Shown piece by piece: positions 6,947-13,972 of a DNA stretch of 16,432 nucleotides. Each line of letters opens with the position of its first letter. The stretch's first letter is position 1. Position numbers and translations under genes: made by a program. The notes under the pieces were generated by a model, which saw only the letters and a program-made list of their open reading frames with translations, did no database searches and had not been told where the DNA came from. This DNA is from Oscillospiraceae bacterium (GTDB lineage: Bacteria > Bacillota > Clostridia > Oscillospirales > Oscillospiraceae), in contig CACZSJ010000054.1 in assembly GCA_902783825.1 (NCBI GenBank), positions 1 through 16,432 on the forward strand. Direction: 5' to 3'.

Positions 6947-6974
6947 ATTATACAGCATCTTTGGTCAAAGTCAA
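6947..6974 (-). promoter_or_regulatory. Sigma-A type promoter for sigH
   Basis: Minus strand: TTGACT (6974-6969), 16 nt, TATAAT (6952-6947). A second TTGACC lies immediately after the first -35 but is too close to the -10 to serve. The promoter is in the 109-bp gap between ruvB and sigH, about 35 nt ahead of the ATG. No GC-rich terminator is seen between ruvB and this promoter, so some readthrough from ruvB is possible. Confidence 0.8.
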
Positions 6975-7021
6975 TAGAATATTTCATATATTTTATCTTT
7001 TTTTCGCAGTCGATGTCGCAT

Positions 7022-8062
7022 CTATAGATCCATCTGCTGCTGACCCATATAGGCGATTCCCAAATGTTCATACGCCTTTCTGGTTACACAGCGACCTCTC
7101 GGCGTACGGGTCAAGAAGCCACGCTGCAGCAGATACGGTTCGTACACGTCTTCCAGGGTCACTGCTTCTTCGTTGATGGTCGCCGCCAGGGTGTCAAGGC
7201 CGACAGGACCACCGCCGTAGAATTCAATAATGCTCCGCAGCATACGCCGATCAATTGCGTCCAAGCCAAGCTTATCCACCTCCAGGCTGGAAAGCGCATG
7301 ATCCGCCACATCTTTTGTGATGACGCCATCTGCTTTCACTTGTGCAAAATCACGCACACGGCGGAGAAGTCTGTTTGCAATCCGCGGCGTCCCCCGGGAC
7401 CGAGAGGCAATTTCATACGCGCCGGCTTCCACAATGTCTACCCCAAGAATCCCGGCGGAGCGTGTCACAATTCGTCGCAGCTCCTCGGGGGTATACAGCT
7501 CAAGACGAAGGGTAACGCCAAATCTGTCGCGCAGCGGCGCCGTCAGCTGCCCGGAGCGAGTCGTGGCGCCAATCAGGGTAAAATGCGGAAGATCCAGATG
7601 CAGAGAGTTCGCAGAAGGGCCTTTTCCCAGAATAATGTCAATGGCATAGTCTTCCATAGCCGGATACAGAATCTCTTCGTAGGCTCGGTTGAGTCGATGG
7701 ATTTCATCAACAAAAAGGATGTCGCCTTCGTTGAGATTGGTCAGCATTGCCACCAGGTCTCCCGGCTTTTCAATAGCCGGCCCGGACGTGATGCGCATAT
7801 TCACGCCCATCTCATTAGCAATCACCGCGGCAAGCGTTGTCTTACCGAGCCCCGGAGGACCGTGCAGCAGGACGTGATCCAAAGGCTCATTTCGCATTTT
7901 AGCCGCGTTAATAAAGATCTGTAGATTCTCTTTTGCTTTTTCCTGGCCGATGTATTCTGTTATGGTGCGAGGGCGAAGAGAGCTCTCGTTGTAATCCTCC
8001 GGCAAACTGACCGTCGCCGTGATGATCTCGCCGCCGGCATCTTCAGAAAAATTGATACTCAT
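7022..8062 (-). CDS. ruvB: Holliday junction branch migration helicase RuvB
   Basis: A 346-residue AAA+ ATPase; with RuvA it drives branch migration of Holliday junctions. Walker A GPPGLGKT is at 68-75, Walker B ILFVDE at 115-120 followed by IHRLNR, and the sensor/arginine stretch GATTRSG near 165-171. The C-terminal winged-helix domain is complete (TPRGRCVTRKAYEHL). The start ATG 8062 has AGGAG 6 nt upstream, and the ruvA stop is 12 nt ahead of it. It is the last gene of ruvCAB. Confidence 0.98.
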   Translation of the reverse strand: MSINFSEDAGGEIITATVSLPEDYNESSLRPRTITEYIGQEKAKENLQIFINAAKMRNEPLDHVLLHGPPGLGKTTLAAVIANEMGVNMRITSGPAIEKPGDLVAMLTNLNEGDILFVDEIHRLNRAYEEILYPAMEDYAIDIILGKGPSANSLHLDLPHFTLIGATTRSGQLTAPLRDRFGVTLRLELYTPEELRRIVTRSAGILGVDIVEAGAYEIASRSRGTPRIANRLLRRVRDFAQVKADGVITKDVADHALSSLEVDKLGLDAIDRRMLRSIIEFYGGGPVGLDTLAATINEEAVTLEDVYEPYLLQRGFLTRTPRGRCVTRKAYEHLGIAYMGQQQMDL

Positions 8063-8074
8063 GCCTTACTCCTG

Positions 8075-8674
8075 TCAATTCGTCATCTGTTTGAGAACGG
8101 ACTTGATAATCTCCTCCGCCTTCATTCCAGTAGTATCAACACGTTTGAGCGCCTGAGAGACCTCAGCGCTGCTGTAGCCCAGAACGGACAAAGCTTTCAA
8201 GGCGTCGCTGATTTCCGAGTCATCGACTGCCGGTATCTGCACGCCACTGAAATCCAGCACAGAAGAATCCATTTCCTTGCTGATCTTGTCTTTCAATTCC
8301 AGAATCACGCGCTGTGCGATTTTCTTGCCGATCCCCGGCGCAACGGTAAGAGCTTTTACATCGCTGTTCAAGATTGAAAGAGCAAGACTGTCCGGCGTGT
8401 TATATGACAAAATCGACAGTGCGGCCTTTGGACCAATCCCGGATACGGATATCAGCATCTCAAAGCAGCGCTTCTCGCTTTTAGAGGCAAAGCCATACAG
8501 ATCAAAGTTGTTCTCGCCAATGGACTCTGCAACGTACAGCTTTACACGGTCCCCGTTCTTCAAGGTGGAAACCGTGTTGAGTGTAGCATTCAGGGCAAAG
8601 CCTATCCCACCGCAGTCCATTACAACCAGATTTGGCTGGAGCTCCGCAACCGTGCCTTCTAAATGGTAGAACAT
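8075..8674 (-). CDS. ruvA: Holliday junction binding protein RuvA
   Basis: A 199-residue protein, normal RuvA length, starting MFYHLEG. It tetramerises on Holliday junctions and recruits RuvB. The N-terminal OB-fold is followed by two helix-hairpin-helix motifs (SVSGIGPKAAL near 77-86 and VAPGIGKKIAQRV near 111-123), an acidic linker, and domain III from about 152 to the end that contacts RuvB. ATG 8674 was chosen over the upstream in-frame ATG at 8725 because the family begins here; the site ahead (GGGA) is weak. It overlaps the 3' end of ruvC by 16 nt, so translation is probably coupled. Confidence 0.96.
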   Translation of the reverse strand: MFYHLEGTVAELQPNLVVMDCGGIGFALNATLNTVSTLKNGDRVKLYVAESIGENNFDLYGFASKSEKRCFEMLISVSGIGPKAALSILSYNTPDSLALSILNSDVKALTVAPGIGKKIAQRVILELKDKISKEMDSSVLDFSGVQIPAVDDSEISDALKALSVLGYSSAEVSQALKRVDTTGMKAEEIIKSVLKQMTN

Positions 8675-9171
8675 TCTTCCCGATCCCTTCTGAACAATAG
8701 TGATGTTGTGCTCCTTGCATGGCACAAAGCAAGCGCGACGGCGTCCGCCGCGTCATCCGGTCGCGGTGGGGCGGGCAGATTGCAGATGCGCTTGACCATG
8801 TCCATGACTTGGGCCTTTTCTGCTCGTCCATAACCTACCACCGCCTGTTTGACTTGAAGCGGCGTGTATTCATAGCAGCTTACCCCTGCCATCTGGCAAG
8901 CCAAAAGAATGACACCTCGGCCATGGGCAACGGCAATTCCCGTGGTAATATTCGTGTTGAAAAACAATTCTTCCACCGCAACAGCGTCTGGCTTAAACAA
9001 GTCCAACAGATCGCACATGTCGTGGTAAATCAACGCAAGCCGACTGGACAGGCTTGTATGCGCCGGGGTAGTAATGACCCCGCACTTGATAAGCCTTTGC
9101 TTATTCTTTTCTGAATCAACAATGCCAAAACCGACGGTTGCAATCCCCGGGTCAATGCCTAAAATTCTCAT
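8659..9171 (-). CDS. ruvC: Holliday junction resolvase RuvC
   Basis: A 170-residue RNase-H-fold endonuclease that cuts Holliday junctions. The acidic catalytic set is visible: D7 in LGIDPGIATVGFG, E67 in AVEELFF, and the C-terminal pair in RPDDAADAVALALC (about D140 and D143). The start is ATG 9171, which gives the canonical MRILGIDPG N-terminus. The longer open frame to 9252 runs through the promoter and the xerD terminator and is rejected. It is first in ruvCAB; a promoter is at 9192-9220. Confidence 0.96.
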   Translation of the reverse strand: MRILGIDPGIATVGFGIVDSEKNKQRLIKCGVITTPAHTSLSSRLALIYHDMCDLLDLFKPDAVAVEELFFNTNITTGIAVAHGRGVILLACQMAGVSCYEYTPLQVKQAVVGYGRAEKAQVMDMVKRICNLPAPPRPDDAADAVALALCHARSTTSLLFRRDREECSTI

Positions 9172-9191
9172 TATTATCACATCCGCTTTGG

Positions 9192-9220
9192 ATTTTATCA
9201 TAAACCGGAACTGATAGCAA
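9192..9220 (-). promoter_or_regulatory. Sigma-A type promoter for ruvCAB, with extended -10
   Basis: Minus strand: TTGCTA (9220-9215), 17 nt, TAAAAT (9197-9192). A TG sits one base ahead of the -10 (TGATAAAAT), an extended -10 element that would compensate for the poorer hexamers. It lies between the xerD terminator and the ruvC start. Confidence 0.65.
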
Positions 9221-9232
9221 CCAAAAAAGATG

Positions 9233-9259
9233 AACCGGCATGCGTCGTGCATGCCGGTT
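9233..9259 (-). terminator. Rho-independent terminator after xerD
   Basis: An 11-bp perfect stem (AACCGGCATGC at 9233-9243, GCATGCCGGTT at 9249-9259) with a 5-nt loop. It begins 5 nt after the xerD stop. On the minus strand it is followed by CATC and then a run of six T (9228-9223). It separates xerD from ruvC. Confidence 0.85.
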
Positions 9260-9263
9260 TCTA

Positions 9264-10157
9264 TCAGGCGCGAGGATGCGCTTTGTTATATTCGTCCTTT
9301 AGCTGTTTATTAATCACTTGCGTATACAACTGGGTAGAGGAAAGATCAGCGTGGCCCAGCATCTGCTGGATCGCGTGGATATCCGCTCCGTTCTCCAGGA
9401 GGTGCGCCGCAAATGAATGACGCAGGGTGTGCGGCGTAATGTCCTTCTGTATATCGGCCTTCTTCTGATAGTACTTGATGATCTTCCAAAAGCCTTGGCG
9501 TGTCATGCGCTCTCCGCTGATGTTGACAAACAGAGAACGCTCGTCCGGCTCCGCAATCATATACGGCCTGACCTTCTCCATATAATGTCGCACAGCGCTG
9601 ACGGCCTTGGCATGCACGGGAATCATGCGTTCCTTTTTTCTGCTGTGGCAGCGGATCACACCGGCATTGAGGTTGATATCGGTAATGTCCAAATCTATCA
9701 GTTCAGACACGCGAATTCCAGTGGCATACAGCAACTCCAGCATCGCCTTGTCGCGATAGCCCTTAGCGTCCACGCATTTTGGCTGACTGAGCAGAAGCTC
9801 AACTTCTTCATTGGTCAGGATCTGAGGCAATTTCGGTGCAATCTTGTCCGCAACGATTCTGGCAGCAGGATTCACTTCTATCAGATTATGCTGATACAGC
9901 ATCAGATAGAAGTTTTTGATGGACGCTATGCACCGGGAAACGGTCGCAGCAGATTTCCCATAGTTTTTCATCCATCCAATGTAATCCAACAAATCGCTTT
10001 CGTCCGCATTGATCAGCCAGTGCGGCAGGTATTCGTCCATGTATTGCCCCAGCTGACGAATATCTCTTAAATAAGAACTGAGGGTATTGGCAGATGAGTT
10101 TCTCTCTTCAACAAGGTATTTTTCGAAATACGCAAGGCATTCCTTGTTGTTCATCAT
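9264..10157 (-). CDS. xerD: Site-specific tyrosine recombinase XerD
   Basis: A 297-residue tyrosine recombinase, the XerD length. It acts with XerC at dif to resolve chromosome dimers at division. The N-terminal SAM-like core-binding domain occupies about 1-105, and the catalytic domain the rest. R149 (ATGIRVSEL), H243-R246 (HTLRH), H269 (LGHAD) and nucleophile Y278 (STQLYTQ) are all present, and the end HPRA is XerD-like. One oddity: the beta-hairpin that normally reads GKGxKER here reads HSRKKER, so the usual catalytic lysine seems replaced and the loop is a residue short. The ATG at 10157 is 10 nt from AGGAGG (10173-10168); ATG 10163 is only 4 nt away, and TTG 10178 lies upstream of that site. 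Confidence 0.92.
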   Translation of the reverse strand: MMNNKECLAYFEKYLVEERNSSANTLSSYLRDIRQLGQYMDEYLPHWLINADESDLLDYIGWMKNYGKSAATVSRCIASIKNFYLMLYQHNLIEVNPAARIVADKIAPKLPQILTNEEVELLLSQPKCVDAKGYRDKAMLELLYATGIRVSELIDLDITDINLNAGVIRCHSRKKERMIPVHAKAVSAVRHYMEKVRPYMIAEPDERSLFVNISGERMTRQGFWKIIKYYQKKADIQKDITPHTLRHSFAAHLLENGADIHAIQQMLGHADLSSTQLYTQVINKQLKDEYNKAHPRA

Positions 10158-10184
10158 ATACATCCGCCCTCCTTTCAAAATTGT

Positions 10185-10715
10185 TCAGAAGTAAAAATAT
10201 AGATAAAGACAAAGCTCATATAAAAAGGATATCACGCCAAGCATGAGCAGACGCCCAAGATGCCCCGCTCTTGCAATCCTACCACCGCGACAGTCAAAGG
10301 AAACAGAGTATCTTATCCCCTGCCAGGCTAAAACGGCAAAAACAGGCGCTTCCACAACAAGAGGGATCAGTTCTCTTTGCAGAGGCATTCTTTCTTGCCT
10401 CCAAATCTCAAGAATCCCTTCCGCTGCGAGACAACAACACACACCTTGCATCACGCACAACAGCGGAATCAAAACATCCGCATACAGGGACAAAGCCGAC
10501 ATAAATGTCGCAAAAATTAAAACCCCTGTTAACACAAGTGTAACCCGATAATGGAAAAAGCCCGACAAGTATTGGCGTAAGGCAAGCCACAAAACGATGC
10601 CGGAAAGCATAAGAATAAAGAGCGAAACGGCATATCGTCTTTCTTTGTTCTTTTCCCAGTTTTGATACTTACTGTAAAATTCTGCCCGTTTATTAAACAA
10701 ATAAAAAATTGACAT
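10185..10715 (-). CDS. Unidentified five-segment membrane protein upstream of xerD
   Basis: I do not recognise this 176-residue protein. It has a charged N-terminal stretch of about 28 residues (KYQNWEKNKERR), then five predicted membrane segments at about 29-46, 58-78, 81-101, 115-132 and 155-175. It is rich in Leu, Val, Ile and Cys (CCC at 93-95). In many Firmicutes the gene close to xerD is spoIIM, which also has about five segments and about 200 residues; a divergent SpoIIM is possible but I cannot see its motifs. The ATG at 10715 lacks a Shine-Dalgarno sequence and lies about 18 nt from the -10 element at 10734-10739, so translation may be nearly leaderless. It ends 27 nt before xerD, so the two are likely one transcript. 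Confidence 0.7.
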   Translation of the reverse strand: MSIFYLFNKRAEFYSKYQNWEKNKERRYAVSLFILMLSGIVLWLALRQYLSGFFHYRVTLVLTGVLIFATFMSALSLYADVLIPLLCVMQGVCCCLAAEGILEIWRQERMPLQRELIPLVVEAPVFAVLAWQGIRYSVSFDCRGGRIARAGHLGRLLMLGVISFLYELCLYLYFYF

Positions 10716-10733
10716 AAAGAAAACTGTGGTAAC

Positions 10734-10762
10734 AATATATTACATTTCCGTAAACAAATCAA
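10734..10762 (-). promoter_or_regulatory. Sigma-A type promoter for the membrane protein gene and xerD
   Basis: Minus strand: TTGATT (10762-10757), 17 nt, TATATT (10739-10734). It sits in an AT-rich 184-bp gap. Its -10 ends 19 nt ahead of the start codon, so the 5' leader would be only about 10-13 nt. No other gene or structured RNA was seen in the gap. Confidence 0.6.
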
Positions 10763-10899
10763 GTCTTTTTTTTAGAAAAATGAAGAAAAATTATTTAAGA
10801 ATTGTTCGTTTTTTCCTTACAGAATCAACACCTGGTATTGATACTTAATCTTTCACGCCCAAAACCGCAAGATACAGTATAAAAGTTTTTTCAAAAAAA

Positions 10900-11304
10900 T
10901 TATGTTCGCTCATATTTTTTTCTCTTTGCATAAGACAACCGCCGCTTTTTTCCATTACTTGATGAGCCGAACAGCAGATTTCCTGTCAGATACCCTGCCA
11001 TGGTAAAGCTCGCAACACTGAGGACTCCGGCGGAGTTCATCTTGCCATAACTAAACAAGAAACCCAGGGTCAAAAGGATCACCACCAGACATAAGGCGCC
11101 TGACAGCATGGACAGGAAGCTCTTATCTCCTCCCCTTCCTGCCGCTGCTCCGGCAGCAAAAGCAGCCACAAAACTCATTCCTGAGCTGAGATACCCAATT
11201 GCTTGAAACGGCACCCAGTTTCTGCTGAGCATGAGTCCTCCCAGCCCCAAGCAAATCAATGTCGTCACAAACCAAGCAGGCAAACTTCTTCGCAAGGCAG
11301 GCAT
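10900..11304 (-). CDS. TIGR04086 (YrzE-like) family membrane protein
   Basis: A small membrane protein of 134 residues in the family that follows yajC in many Clostridia; its function is unknown. Four hydrophobic stretches are visible: WFVTTLICLGLGGLML, SSGMSFVAAFAAGAAAG, LSGALCLVVILLTLGFLF and VLSVASFTMAGYLTGNLLFG. A basic tail (KKRRLSYAKRKKYERT) ends the chain. The start is taken as ATG 11304, 10 nt from AAAGGA. Earlier in-frame GTG 11343 and TTG 11334 lie in or beside the terminator that follows yajC, so they are less likely. No convincing promoter of its own was found; it may depend on readthrough from yajC. Confidence 0.75.
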   Translation of the reverse strand: MPALRRSLPAWFVTTLICLGLGGLMLSRNWVPFQAIGYLSSGMSFVAAFAAGAAAGRGGDKSFLSMLSGALCLVVILLTLGFLFSYGKMNSAGVLSVASFTMAGYLTGNLLFGSSSNGKKRRLSYAKRKKYERT

Positions 11305-11341
11305 CGAGAGTTTATCCTTTTCTCTGTGTTCCAAAACAAAC

Positions 11342-11385
11342 ACCCCCAGTGGATCAGATGTACAACATCCTATTCCACCAGGGGT
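11342..11385 (-). terminator. Rho-independent terminator after yajC
   Basis: On the minus strand ACCCCTGGTGGA (11385-11374) pairs over 12 bp with TCCACTGGGGGT (11353-11342), including two G-U wobbles, around a 20-nt loop. It is followed by GTTTGTTTTG. The two wobbles would be A-C mismatches in plus-strand RNA, which points to the minus strand as the working orientation. It lies 24 nt after the yajC stop. Confidence 0.75.
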
Positions 11386-11408
11386 ATTTTCATTCGATAT
11401 ATGACGTA

Positions 11409-11741
11409 TTATCTTTTTTTCTTCTTCGCTTCCGCTTCAGCGGCCTCAAACTTGGAAGTCGTCTGAATCGCCCACTTCTTCGTCTGGATCCGTACGCGGT
11501 CTTCACCGGTTTCAAACGTAACCGTATCTTCCGTGACCTGAACGATCTTTCCGATCATGCCGCCGATCGTCGTAATCTCATCGCCGATGCTGAGCGAGTT
11601 GCGCATTTCATCTGTTTTCTTCTTCTTCTTATTCTCCGGACGGATCATGAAGAAATAGAACACAGCGATCATGGCAATCATCATGAAGAATACAGAACCG
11701 CTGTTGGCTCCCGAGGAAGCTGCTGTTAGGAACATAAACAT
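11409..11741 (-). CDS. yajC: Preprotein translocase accessory subunit YajC
   Basis: A 110-residue protein with one membrane segment at about 17-33 (SVFFMMIAMIAVFYFFMIRP). A lysine-rich cytoplasmic stretch (ENKKKKKTDEM) follows, then the conserved YajC block SIGDEITTIGGMIGKIVQV and an ETGEDRVRIQTKKWAI stretch. YajC associates with SecDF of the Sec translocase. The start ATG 11741 has GGAGG at 11756-11752, 10 nt away. It follows tgt, as in many bacteria, but has its own promoter at 11774-11802 and ends in the terminator at 11342-11385. Confidence 0.94.
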   Translation of the reverse strand: MFMFLTAASSGANSGSVFFMMIAMIAVFYFFMIRPENKKKKKTDEMRNSLSIGDEITTIGGMIGKIVQVTEDTVTFETGEDRVRIQTKKWAIQTTSKFEAAEAEAKKKKR

Positions 11742-11773
11742 ATTTGGAAAACCTCCGAATTCAATATGTGGTT

Positions 11774-11802
11774 ATTATACATGGCTTCTTGCGCAATTTC
11801 AA
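11774..11802 (-). promoter_or_regulatory. Sigma-A type promoter for yajC
   Basis: Minus strand: TTGAAA (11802-11797), 17 nt, TATAAT (11779-11774), entirely within the 66-bp gap between the tgt stop and the yajC start. It would allow yajC to be made independently of the spoIID-queA-tgt transcript. Confidence 0.75.
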
Positions 11803-11807
11803 GCTAC

Positions 11808-12938
11808 CTACACACGTTTGTCCAAAATTTCTGTAAATTCCTGTCTGAACCGCGCAAAACTGCCGATATCCAGGTTATCACGAATCCTTTTCATGAGGCT
11901 GTTGTAGAAGTACAGATTGTGGCCAACCGCAAAGCGCATCGCCAGCATTTCTTCCGCTTTAAAAAGATGCCGAAGATAAGATCGGGAATAGGTACGGCAG
12001 ACAGGGCAGTCGCACTGCTGATCAATCGGACCGTCATCGCGCGCGTATTTTTCGTTCTTGATATTGATGATACCGCCCCACGTGAACAGATGACCGTGCC
12101 GTCCGTTCCGCGCCGGCATCACGCAATCGAAGAAATCCACCCCTCGCGCAACGCCTTCGATGATATTCCCCGGCGTTCCCACGCCCATCAAATAACGCGG
12201 CTTATCCTTAGGCATATACGCCTCCACTGCCTCGATGGTATCATACATCTCCTGATGCGTCTCCCCCACAGCAAGCCCGCCGATGGCATAGCCCGGCAAA
12301 TCCAGTTCCGCAATCCTCTGCATATGTGCAATGCGCAGATCGTGGAATACTGCTCCTTGGTTTATCCCGAACAACATTTGTCCCGGATTGACGGCGTCTT
12401 CTTCTGTGTTGTATGCACCGAGAGCTGCCTTGCAGCGTGCCAGCCATCGGTATGTCCGATCGCATGATTTTTCCACATACTCCTTGGGAGACGGAATCTC
12501 CACGCACTCGTCAAAGGCCATGGCGATATCCGATCCCAGATTAGACTGGATTCGCATGCTCTCTTCCGGGCCCATGAAAATCTTGCGGCCATCCACATGA
12601 GAGTGAAAATGCACACCCTCCTCTGTGATCTTACGCAGCTTTGCCAGTGAGAATATTTGAAAGCCTCCGCTGTCGGTTAGAATCGGCCCATCCCATCTCA
12701 TGAAGCGGTGCAATCCGCCTCGTTCTTTGATCAGGCTGTCGCCTGGTCTTACATGCAGATGATAGGTATTCGACAGCTCTACCTGACAGCCTATTTCCCG
12801 CAAATCTCGGGCAGAAAGCGCGCCCTTGATCGCCCCCTGTGTCCCTACGTTCATAAACACCGGCGTCTGCACAGTGCCATGAGGTGTTTGAAATGTTCCT
12901 CGTCGGGCCTTTCCCTCCTGGGCAAGTAATGTATACAT
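11808..12938 (-). CDS. tgt: Queuine tRNA-ribosyltransferase (tRNA-guanine transglycosylase)
   Basis: A 376-residue TIM-barrel enzyme that swaps guanine for preQ1 at position 34 of tRNAs with GUN anticodons. D89 in LTDSGGFQIFSL and D268 in GVDFFDCVMPARNGRHG are the base-recognition and nucleophile aspartates of the family. The zinc site is complete: C309, C311 and C314 (CDCPVC) with H340 (AVGHNL), with the same 31-residue span as in E. coli. The start ATG 12938 has AGGAGG 7 nt upstream that overlaps the stop of queA, indicating tight coupling. Confidence 0.98.
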   Translation of the reverse strand: MYTLLAQEGKARRGTFQTPHGTVQTPVFMNVGTQGAIKGALSARDLREIGCQVELSNTYHLHVRPGDSLIKERGGLHRFMRWDGPILTDSGGFQIFSLAKLRKITEEGVHFHSHVDGRKIFMGPEESMRIQSNLGSDIAMAFDECVEIPSPKEYVEKSCDRTYRWLARCKAALGAYNTEEDAVNPGQMLFGINQGAVFHDLRIAHMQRIAELDLPGYAIGGLAVGETHQEMYDTIEAVEAYMPKDKPRYLMGVGTPGNIIEGVARGVDFFDCVMPARNGRHGHLFTWGGIINIKNEKYARDDGPIDQQCDCPVCRTYSRSYLRHLFKAEEMLAMRFAVGHNLYFYNSLMKRIRDNLDIGSFARFRQEFTEILDKRV

Positions 12939-12949
12939 CTTTGGCCCTC

Positions 12950-13972
12950 CTATTCGATGAATGTTGCGTCCCCAAACGAAAAAAACTGATAGCGTTTTTC
13001 AATCGCCGTTTTATATGCGTTGAGGATATGCTCCCGTCCGGCCAGTGCTGAAACCAGCATAATCAGTGTGCTCTCTGGTAAATGGAAGTTCGTTATCAGC
13101 GAATCCACGCAGCGAAAGCGATAACCGGGATAAATAAAAATATCTGTCCATCCGGATGCCGCCTTCAGGCGGCCGTCCTCTGACGCAAAGCTCTCCAAGG
13201 TGCGGCAGGATGTGGTCCCTACTGCAATCACTCTTCCCCCAGCATTCTTCGTCGCGTTGACAAGCGTGGCCGTCTCCTCGGGAATCTCACAATACTCCGC
13301 GTGCATGGGATGCTTCTCAATGTCCTCTTCCTTCACCGGACGAAAAGTTCCAAGTCCCACATGCAGCGTCACGCTGCATACCGTAACCCCACGGCTGCGA
13401 ATCGTGTCCAAAAGCTCATGGGTAAAATGCAGCCCCGCCGTAGGCGCTGCAGCGCTACCAAGTTCACGGGAATAGACAGTCTGATACCGTTCGGCGTCCT
13501 GTAATTCCTCTTTGATATACGGAGGCAGGGGCATCTTCCCCAGTCGCTCCAGGCACTCCAGAAAAATCCCTTCATACTGAAACTGTACAAGGCGATTTCC
13601 CCCCTCCAGTACCGAGAGCACCTTGGCTACCAGCTCACCGTTTCCAAACTGCAAAACGCTGCCTGGTTTTGTTTTTCGCCCCGGACGACTGAGGCATTCC
13701 CAGCAGCCTTCGCCTCGATCCCGCAGCAAAACCAGTTCAACACTTCCGCCTCCGGGCCTTGTCCCCAGCAATCTTGCCGGAAGGACGCGAGAATCGTTTA
13801 AAACCAGGCAGTCACCAGGATACAAATAGTCCACCAAATCGTAGAAATGTCGGTGCTCCAGCGCGCCTGTACGCTTGTCAATGTGCAAAAGCCTGGCGTG
13901 ATCCCGCTGCGCAATGGGGGTCTGCGCGATCAACTCCTCCGGGAGATCAAAATAAAAGTCTGATTTCTTCAT
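12950..13972 (-). CDS. queA: S-adenosylmethionine:tRNA ribosyltransferase-isomerase QueA
   Basis: A 340-residue enzyme that transfers the ribosyl part of SAM to preQ1 in tRNA, giving epoxyqueuosine, the step after Tgt. Family blocks are clear: the N-terminus DFYFDLPEELIAQTP, VLNDSRVLPARLLG, TAGLHFTHELLD and VTLHVGLGTFRPV. The ATG at 13972 has AGGAG at 13987-13983, 10 nt away. Start and the spoIID stop overlap as ATGA, so translation is coupled to spoIID. No preQ1 riboswitch was seen ahead of this unit, and the epoxyqueuosine reductase gene (queG or queH) is not in the window. Confidence 0.98.
   Translation of the reverse strand: MKKSDFYFDLPEELIAQTPIAQRDHARLLHIDKRTGALEHRHFYDLVDYLYPGDCLVLNDSRVLPARLLGTRPGGGSVELVLLRDRGEGCWECLSRPGRKTKPGSVLQFGNGELVAKVLSVLEGGNRLVQFQYEGIFLECLERLGKMPLPPYIKEELQDAERYQTVYSRELGSAAAPTAGLHFTHELLDTIRSRGVTVCSVTLHVGLGTFRPVKEEDIEKHPMHAEYCEIPEETATLVNATKNAGGRVIAVGTTSCRTLESFASEDGRLKAASGWTDIFIYPGYRFRCVDSLITNFHLPESTLIMLVSALAGREHILNAYKTAIEKRYQFFSFGDATFIE

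Noticed and set aside
7013..7019. TGTCGCA upstream of sigH, resembling a Spo0A box
   Set aside because: It differs from TGTCGAA at one of seven positions and is a single copy about 40 bp ahead of the -35; such matches are expected by chance.
7064..7924. A 286-residue open frame on the plus strand opposite ruvB
   Set aside because: It is antisense to the strongly conserved ruvB, has no domain and no ribosome binding site worth the name; it is a by-product of ruvB codon use.
9417..10070. A 217-residue open frame on the plus strand opposite xerD
   Set aside because: It mirrors a conserved recombinase gene and has no recognisable motifs or matching promoter.
10716..10899. Possible SCIFF (six-cysteine peptide) gene after the TIGR04086 gene, as expected from gene order in other Clostridia
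   Set aside because: The 184-bp AT-rich gap has no cysteine-rich open frame in any reading direction and no radical-SAM maturase gene follows.
11766..12467. A 233-residue open frame on the plus strand opposite tgt
   Set aside because: It runs antisense through the conserved zinc-site and active-site coding region of tgt; no support for translation.
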